NCBI GenBank assembly: GCA_024734495.1
Contig: JALMQS010000085.1
Location: 24,619,077-24,683,076 of the forward strand
DNA: 64,000 nucleotides
Direction of reading: 5' to 3'
Origin: Forficula auricularia
Taxonomy: Eukaryota > Arthropoda > Insecta > Dermaptera > Forficulidae
Position 1 is the stretch's first letter, and every line of letters begins with the position of its first letter. Below are positions 57,470-64,000 of this stretch, piece by piece. Below the pieces are notes generated by a model. The model did not search any database and had not been told where the DNA came from. It saw only the letters and a program-made list of their open reading frames with translations. Position numbers and translations under genes: made by a program.

Positions 57470-57760
57470 TAAGGTTTTTGTGCCGAGGGTAGCAGAATTT
57501 TTACTATTATTATTACAGTTTAAAGGGCGCCTCGACTGCGTGGTCATTTGCGCAGAATTTTTATATATTGACCGAGACAATAAAAGAGTGTGTCTTCTGC
57601 TGGAATTATAAATTTTATTTATAACGAGACTATAGTTTCGAGATCTTTGCCCTCTTCATCAGTCTATTACAATTGATTCACAGGAATTAATTAATTATAA
57701 ATAAAATTTATAATTCCAGTAGAAGACACTCTTTTATTGTCTCCTTCAAAATTTCCATTT
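57470..57760. mobile_element. Hammerhead repeat (alpha type) foldback
   Basis: Arms at 57577-57625 and 57690-57745 (AGAGTGTGTCTTCTGCTGGA / inverse; TATAAATTTTATTTATAA). GTGCCGAGGGTAGCAGAATT at 57480 is the same module as at 46370. The hammerhead core lies between the arms. Confidence 0.7.
57612..57680 (-). ncRNA. Hammerhead ribozyme motif, best example
   Basis: Minus strand: stem I 5' side TTGTAATAGA; CTGATGA (57662-57656); stem II GAG/CTC closing a loop of about nine; GAAAC (57639-57635); TATA; GTC (57630-57628) cleavage triplet; stem I 3' side TCGTTATAA. Stem I pairs as GA/TC, a small internal loop, then six more pairs including one G-U. All conserved core bases are present. Confidence 0.85.
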
Positions 57761-57779
57761 ATTTTAAATGTAAAATGGC

Positions 57780-58620
57780 CATTCACATGACTCTACCATA
57801 CACCTACCTCCCCCGTATATTAAATTAATATAAATTAATTTTATTCTGTCTTATGGATATTATAATTTTAAGTTTATTTGGAATCCCTCTTCCATTTGAT
57901 TGATCAAAGGGTCAAGTCTCTTTTTTTAAATATGACACTCTTGCATGGTAAATATCAACTTTTTTATATTGAAAATTTTTCAATTTTGATTATTTTTGAA
58001 ATAGTATTTTGACTAAATATTTGTATATAAACTTGACTGGATAAAGCGCGTTTTAGTTGATGGTTCATTAAGTGCTGAGATTATCAACATTTGATGATTT
58101 TTTGTATGAATATCTAATGTTTTTTATATAAAAATTATACAAAAAAATAATAATATTAATTATAAATAGAAAAATTATTTATATAACGATTTCTTTAACC
58201 AATATTTCTTAAAACCTGAACATCTTATACCATAAATTTTTTTTAAATATTTAGAATATGTACTTAAAAATTAAGCTCATTGTAAAGGAAAATTGAAACT
58301 AAGGCTTAAGCAGCTCTTGAGTTGCTCTCTCTACTGCTTTGGGAAAGTATATTTTCTTTGTGATGAAATAGGCTTTTCTCACTATGCAACCAGCCTTAAA
58401 AATATCAGAAATTTGAAAAATAAATGTGTTTAAAAAATTTCCTCGGAAACTAGATAATTTTTTCAAATTTAAATAGTCATGTTTAGGGACGTACCCAAGT
58501 ATGATCAGGAGGGCGGCTGCCCTCCCTAGACGCAATGTGATTCTTAAAAACTTTAATTTAAATCTATAAATACAGAAAATTAACTAATGAACAGGAAATA
58601 GTTATTATTAATTTTCTTTA
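57780..58620. other. No gene recognised downstream of LPP gene 2
   Basis: AT-rich. The 78-codon minus frame (58299-58535) has no family signature. Confidence 0.4.
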
Positions 58621-58689
58621 TTTAAATTAATTTAATAATTAGATGCTGCTTTGAGGTAAGCAAGCCCTTTGAACCAAATGTGGTGTTCG

Positions 58690-58722
58690 AGATTCGGCGG
58701 AGACTCTCCACCATCATCAGTC
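58690..58722 (-). ncRNA. Hammerhead motif with one core change
   Basis: Minus strand CTGATGA (58720-58714), seven-bp stem II GGTGGAG/CTCCGCC (one G-U), then GAAT (58695-58692) where GAAA is needed. Confidence 0.45.
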
Positions 58723-59119
58723 TAAAAGTAGACAATGAAGCTAAAATTAAAATAAAATAAATACAAAAAATGCTATCTTGGTAACGAACATAGATATGTT
58801 ATTGGTTGGTTTACAATTATTAATTTTATTTTGTTTATTGGGCCTCCGAGGAGCGGGCCGCCTCTTACAAAGATAAAAGACCATTACACAAATTTATTTA
58901 CAAATCCTTCACACTTTCAGCTTCAGAACAAATAAATTCAGATTCAGAGCGGGTGGATGAGAGAGCCAGGATTAATCCTGGCTCACATTTCACATTTCTT
59001 TTTTTTTTTTTTGTATTTACAATTAATAATCATACTTCACTCGCTCTATATGTTCTTCTGCTGAAAGTGTAAAAATTAAGGAGAGATCCCCTCATCGCCC
59101 TATAATTATGTCAAATTGT

Positions 59120-59371
59120 TTATTGTTTTTTGCGATATACCCAGGGCGATGAGGGACCCCATCGCTTTATGCCACCACACTCCCTTCCACGAGAGTGTGA
59201 TGGCCTCGACCCTGACCGAGCCCGCCCCGACGCCAAATCGCTCCGCAATATTGTCCACCACTTGCCCCTATATTTTTCTATTTTGTTTCGGTGGGCAACA
59301 CCCAGTCCTGCAAGCGCGGAGACGATATGGACGTCCAAAACCCACACCACCCCCGACGCATTCTTTGCCAC
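59120..59371 (-). pseudogene. GC-rich ORF, possibly a LINE C-terminus
   Basis: Minus frame VWVLDVHIVSALAGLGVAHR then NKIEKYRGKWW looks like the region after the reverse transcriptase in R2-like LINEs (D-x-x-V ... H-x-x-K-x-x-K-Y). Overlapping plus frames are shadows. Weak assignment. Confidence 0.3.
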
Positions 59372-59948
59372 GATGTCTGGCTTTCTAAGGTAAAAATTCC
59401 TTTGTATAATCCAATTATAAACGAAGTGAACGCTTACCAGTGTTTGAGTTATACAGCGCTCAATATACGTTCATAGTATACAGTAAGAAAAGCATTTGAT
59501 ATGTTTCAACTTACATTTTTGTAATGCTATAAAACATATATATAATATAATTACAACAGTCCTCGTGAAAGGTTAAAAATTAATTGAAAATGTACATAAA
59601 TGTGTTGTCTTTCATAGCTTCATATAATATATGTAAAAAAATACTGAACTTTCACGAGGACTGTTGTATTTATATTATATATATATTTTATAGCATTACA
59701 AAAATGTAATTTGAAACATATCAAATGCTTAATGCTTTTCTTACTCTATACAATGAACTACATTGAGCGCTGTATAACTCAAACACTGGTAAGCGTTCAC
59801 TTCGTTTATATTTAGATTATACAAAGAAATTTTTACCTTAACTAAAATTAATAATTGTAAACCAACCAATAACATATGTATGTTCGTTACCAAAATTGCA
59901 TTTTTTGTATTTATTTTATTTTAATTTTAAGTTCAGTGTCTACTTTTA

Positions 59949-59986
59949 GAGTGATGATGGTGTAGAGTCTTCGCCGAAACTGTCTC
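59949..59986 (+). ncRNA. Hammerhead motif with one core change
   Basis: GTGATGA (59951-59957; C3 changed to G), stem II GGTGTAG/CTTCGCC with one mismatch, GAAAC (59976-59980), TGTC giving GTC. Confidence 0.45.
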
Positions 59987-60129
59987 GTGATTTGAAAATA
60001 AAACATCTAAACAAGACAATACATCTCTCATTATTCAACCAGAATAATTTCTTTTTATCTTCATTTGAACACCACATCTGGTTCAAAGGGCTTACATACC
60101 TCAAAGCAGCATCTAACTATTATACATAG

Positions 60130-62110
60130 TCTATCAGCGCCTTTATCAATAGTTAATTTAGTTTTTCTAAATTCTTATAGAAATTTATTTGTATTCCACA
60201 GTTCCCTCTCGGTCCTGCCCCCCTCTAAACAAAAAGCTGGGTTTGTCCTTGTTGATGTTTATCTAGTATTTTATTTGATATTATCGGTTCAAGAAAAATG
60301 TTATTGAGGTTGTACTAATTTCCCCTATCTTATTTCTGCAATTTTATCATTTTCGCATGCAGAAATAATTGTTAAATATGGAGAATTGATGAAAGACAGC
60401 CCAAGGATAATTAAAAATAAAATTCCGAATAAAATGAATTTATTGGACACTTTCATCATCTTGAAAACCGACTTTGGGATGCTACCAGTTTTTTTTGGAA
60501 TCCCTCTCCCATTTTGTCTCGTAAAGTCTTAATAAACATTTTTGGCATAGATCGATCAAAGGGTCTAAGTCAAAAAATATTCAAGTCTCTTTTTTTTAAT
60601 ATGGAACAATCTTGCATATATAAGTATATACCAAGTGGAAATATAAAAATATTTGAATTCAAATAAATTATAAGTACCTACTGAAAAACAATTCAATCCT
60701 AATTTTTAGGGGCACATTGTCAAAGTCATGTCATTGTCATTGTCATTGTCTGCGACCCAATGGTTGAGAACCACTCCCTTAGATCAAAGACGGATAGGGT
60801 GGTGGCTGGGAACAACAAAAAGTTCAAATTAGTCGAAATCCTCAATTATCTTAGCAATTTATTGAATGAAAATTTGGAGTATCAGCTTTTTTATTTTGAA
60901 AATTTTTCATTTTTGATTATTTTGAAATTCTACCAGTCCGTCTCTCCAAAGGAAAAACTTCTAGTAAAATAATATTAAAAAAAATTTAATTGAGAAGCGC
61001 TGTTAATGCCTATATTTTATTACGCTTCCTTGGAAGGTAACCGACCAGTTAAGAGTGAACGCAGAGCACCGTATTAAAACAGCTTTTTGCGTAGCTTTTA
61101 TTGCCTAAATCGTTCAAGACATAAAACATGTGGAAGAATTTTTGGGAATAAAATGGCTACAAAAAGTACACGAAGGCATATAATCTATCTATATATAACA
61201 AAGAGCCTACAATAAGCGTTTTTATGTTGCGTTTTGGACTGGCTTCATTTTATTGTTAAAGATAATGTACAAACCTGCATTATAGTCAGTTGAATTTATC
61301 GGGTGGCACGGATTATATTTTCTTCTTGGATTAAAAAATATATTACAATAGACCCTCCCCCTATAAGTAGTTTCGAAAAAATGAACGATTTTATTAACAT
61401 TATGGTTAAATTCTACTTGTCTAAAGAAGTAAAAATTGTTTGATGACAATTTCAAATAAGTAATATGTAAATATGTATTATTATTATTTATTTAGCCATA
61501 CACTTTAGTTTGTTGTACTTTATACAAGTACTATATTTTCAATAAAGGACTGTAGTCCTAGCTTATAAGACCAAATCAATATACTAATAATTACATGTTT
61601 TAATTTTGATAAATATGTTAAAAAATCTAGTTATAGCTAGTCTTCGTTACTATCCGCAGTTTCAGGTAATCGCATAAGACTACGGAGACCATATTCCCGG
61701 GGGCTTACTGTAATTACTTTTTTCTTTTTGTCAAATCAATTTTTAATAACTTAATATTATAAATTAATTAATTATCATCACTATATTAGCCGTTTTTTTA
61801 GTTCTCGAAAAATGTAGAATTGTGACATATTAATTCGCTTTTTGCACTATTCATTTATGAGGGATAAATTTTTGGAAGAACCAAGTTTTGGGGAACTCGA
61901 ACGCAGGCCACCATAATCTAGTAGTTAGTTAAACGAAAATATATTTTTCAAGAAAATCCCGAGTTCTAATCAATCCGAACTGTGATGGATAATCTTTATT
62001 ATAGGTCAGAAATGTTGTATTCACACCCTTGGGAAGTGGCAAAAGGCAAAAAGTATCAATGGCTGTCTTTCGATAATGGTAATAAAGATTATCCATAGTC
62101 AGGACCAAGT
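60130..62110. other. Repeat-derived, no gene recognised
   Basis: 60719-60775 ends in GCGACCCAATGGTTGAGAAC, a hAT-type terminus. 60932-60968 is CTACCAGTCCGTCTC, the terminal module of the beta hammerhead repeats. 61990-62100 holds an inverted TGGATAATCTTTATTA pair. Short frames show no family. Confidence 0.45.
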
Positions 62111-62120
62111 GAAATAAATA

Positions 62121-62731
62121 CAGGGTATTTCAGGAGGAATGGTAAATATTTTAGGAGGGGGTAGTTTAGACGAATTGCAATAAAAAATTCCATATAACAT
62201 GTATCCGATTTTTATGGAGTACAGAGATACAGATGAATTCAATGCATTGTCGTTTGTTTCGTGTCTTGGTACACCGGTTGCTATGGGCGTATTTATCGAA
62301 TGTCACCAGTAGAGTGTTGATGTCTAAGTTGTGAAGTTGTACTTTAGTTTACATTGTAGTTTTCATTGTGATTTGTTGGCCAAGTCTACAGTACTGTAGC
62401 ATGTAAACATGCCGCACGTATTTACACATGCTGAGTATGCCGATATGGTATTTGTGTATGGATTTTGTAATGGAAACGCTCCTGCTGCTTGTAGAGAATA
62501 CGGCATAAGATTTCCTAACCGCAGACTACGAGATTCAAGAGTGTTTACTCGTGTGTTCAATACACTGCGTGACACTGGTACAGTGCCCAGCAGTCATATT
62601 GCATCTGAACGTATAACGCTGTATATCTGTACTCAATAAAAATTGGACACATGTTATATGGCATTTTTTTATTGCAATTCGTCTATACTACCACCTCCTA
62701 AAATATTTACTATTCCTCCAGAAGCACCCTG
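62121..62731 (+). mobile_element. TA-flanked element with long inverted ends and DUF4817-type ORF
   Basis: TA flanks; about 80-bp inverted ends (CAGGGTATTTCAGGAGGAAT, AAATATTTTAGGAGG, AATTGCAATAAAAAA and inverse). It encodes only the helix-turn-helix part (62409-62639). Confidence 0.82.
62409..62639 (+). CDS. DUF4817-type helix-turn-helix protein
   Basis: 76 codons: [65 protein letters not shown]-x-FVYG-x-CNGNA-x-AA-x-REY is the DUF4817 signature, an HTH fused or adjacent to Tc1/mariner-type transposases in arthropods. Intact from ATG to stop but lacks the catalytic part; may be a DNA-binding remnant. Confidence 0.75.
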   Translation: MPHVFTHAEYADMVFVYGFCNGNAPAACREYGIRFPNRRLRDSRVFTRVFNTLRDTGTVPSSHIASERITLYICTQ

Positions 62732-62749
62732 TATACAACTGGGCTGCTT

Positions 62750-63050
62750 AGTTGGTTTTCTTTTTCCGAATGATTGATGAGAAATAATGAGGGATTTATT
62801 CTTTTATTAATAGTTTGTTTGTTTTTAATTTTAAAACCTACTAAGAATTCATTATAAATATTATATATTAAAATTAGGTAATTAAATTAATTAGAGGTAT
62901 TTTCTATATTGAAGACAGTTTTAGAACTCTGAGGATCTTCCCTTCTTTTTCAAATAAATAAAATTTTATTTCAATTTTATTTAATTCCGGATGCAAATAA
63001 TAATTTTACCTGAATTTAAAATTAAAAGTAATATCAATATATTATCCCTT
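62750..63050. other. AT-rich, nothing recognised
   Basis: No frames or ends seen. Confidence 0.4.
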
Positions 63051-63054
63051 CTAG

Positions 63055-63093
63055 CCATACCAAAAAATTACCGAGCAACTCTTGGACCGCCAG
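63055..63093 (+). CDS. Possible internal exon of an unidentified third gene
   Basis: Acceptor TATCCCTTCTAG and donor CAG|GTAATA frame exactly 13 codons in phase 0 (PYQKITEQLLDRQ). Very short; supported only by splice sites and an open frame. Confidence 0.3.
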
Positions 63094-63502
63094 GTAATAA
63101 TAATAGATTATCCATAACAACTCAGATTCAGTTGAAGAGAATCTGTCGGTATTTTCCTTAGAAAACTTAACTCTGTTATCCTTGGAAAATGAACTTTTAT
63201 ATAAAAAACATATTTCTTCTATGAATTTGCAAATTTTAAACCATTAATTAGATATTTATTTAAAAGGATAATGTTTTAAAAATAATAATCACACAAAGTT
63301 TTGTGAATGTTATATTTACATTTTTTTTTTTTTAGTGATAAAACAACTAACATATTTATTCATTCACTTAACTTCAGTTTCTTTTTAATTCTTTTTACTA
63401 ACATTCTTTCTCTTTTCCTCTCAATATATTATGTATATATTTATATATATATATATGGAAAGATATACAAGGATTTTGATAACGGTACATAAATGTATAC
63501 AG

Positions 63503-63643
63503 GATAACAATGATACTATTATATTATATATATTACAAGAGTATTATTTTCAAGGCTTAATGGTAGAAGACTTGGTTTTGCAAAAGGATCGAAAAAGTGT
63601 ACATCTAGATTTAGACAAATCGAAAGCAATCAAACAACACTAA
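63503..63643 (+). CDS. Possible terminal exon of an unidentified third gene
   Basis: After GTATACAG a phase-0 frame reads DNNDTIILYILQEYYFQGLM, VEDLVLQKDRKSVHLDLDKS, KAIKQH and stops. It is compatible in phase with 63055-63093. Polar, protein-like composition. Protein not recognised. Confidence 0.35.
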   Translation, partial: DNNDTIILYILQEYYFQGLMVEDLVLQKDRKSVHLDLDKSKAIKQH

Positions 63644-63649
63644 AATTAT

Positions 63650-64000
63650 AGCGTTTTCTGTTAGATACAATGCAACACTGATAAAGTTTATTTGTTTCCA
63701 AGACAACTGTTGCACCTAGTGCAGGAAAATGTGCACTAAAATCGCCCAACAGAAAACTGTTAGAAAATGAAATAATGGATTTGCGCTATAAATAAAAATT
63801 TATCTTTCTTTTTTTTGTAAACATACAAACATTCACGAGCAAATTTTGAAAGTGAGTTGTTTTACAAGGTTTTAGTTATAGTTACAAAGCAAAGAAGGAA
63901 TTTAGGATTTATCACAAAAGCAAAGGGATAGATAGACTAGCAAATGGTTTCACTATCTGAATTTTGGCCAATGCCAAGGCCGTAGCCAGAAAATAGGGGC
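63650..64000. other. Right edge, nothing recognised
   Basis: AT-rich. The last 40 bases (GGCCGTAGCCAGAAAATAGG) may be the start of a repeat cut by the window edge. Confidence 0.35.

Larger units (their letters stand above)
58635..60125. mobile_element. Composite: hammerhead inverted pair around three other repeats
   Basis: Outer arms 58635-58830 and 59840-60125 are inverse (TTAGATGCTGCTTTGAGGTA; ACCAACCAATAACATAT). Between them: a 3' UTR-like repeat (58835-59075, also at 37620), a GC-rich LINE-like segment (59080-59393) and a second foldback (59391-59565 / 59655-59840, GTGAACGCTTACCAGTGTTT). Confidence 0.6.

Noticed and set aside
59116..59393. Plus-strand GC-rich frames of 87-90 codons as a gene
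   Set aside because: The minus-strand frame shows LINE-like spacing; plus frames have no recognisable domain.

Overview
The window is AT-rich (roughly 70%), repeat-dense animal nuclear DNA with spliced genes (GT-AG introns) and no bacterial features. The gene family, the (A+T)-rich introns and the repeats (hAT, mariner, TTAA-type MITEs, RTE-like and jockey/CR1-like LINEs, a DUF4817-type ORF, the repeat containing 'GTCGCCTCTTACGACAAGC', and 'ACCGACTTCAAAAA' repeats) point to an insect or close arthropod. I cannot name the species.

The backbone is two tandem, same-strand (+) genes of the phospholipid phosphatase / wunen (PAP2, LPP) family. Gene 1 occupies about 740-8544; its 5' end lies off the left edge and its last exon is not firmly found. 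Gene 2 runs 18261-56255 and looks complete: seven exons give an uninterrupted 386-codon frame with all three LPP catalytic motifs. The two genes share exon sizes and splice phases (127/154 + 156/155 + 245/242 + 127/127 + 177/177 nt), so one arose from the other by duplication. Gene 1 carries a +1 frameshift near 1474, while its catalytic motifs are intact. A low-confidence 3' end of a third gene is suggested at 63055-63643.

Almost everything else is mobile DNA inside or between these genes. Recognised with ends or coding remains: a hAT element with perfect 8-bp target duplication nested in a tRNA-derived SINE (1825-2948); a second hAT with perfect duplication (50402-51162); a Harbinger-like element with a MADF-domain ORF (34578-35741); mariner/Tc1-like relics (33165-34055, 56579-57209); a DUF4817-type element (62121-62731); LINE fragments at 15980-16537, 23644-24140, 25435-25660, 35768-36645, 38013-39420, 46600-47400 and perhaps 59120-59371; three copies of a TTAA MITE; four copies of a MITE with CGAGGGGTGAACCGCG ends; and many foldback elements.

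The most striking pattern is a set of about 20 hammerhead-ribozyme-like cores (CUGANGA - hairpin - GAAA - short stem III - UH) scattered over the window on both strands. Each intact one sits in a dispersed repeat, usually as a head-to-head inverted pair. Two such units are flanked by 15- and 17-bp target duplications, so they moved as retroelements, yet they encode no protein. This fits Penelope-like-element terminal repeats or animal retrozymes. Stem II covaries between copies (G-C, G-U and A-U at one position).

Promoter, splice and function statements below are inferences from sequence; no database or folding program was run.
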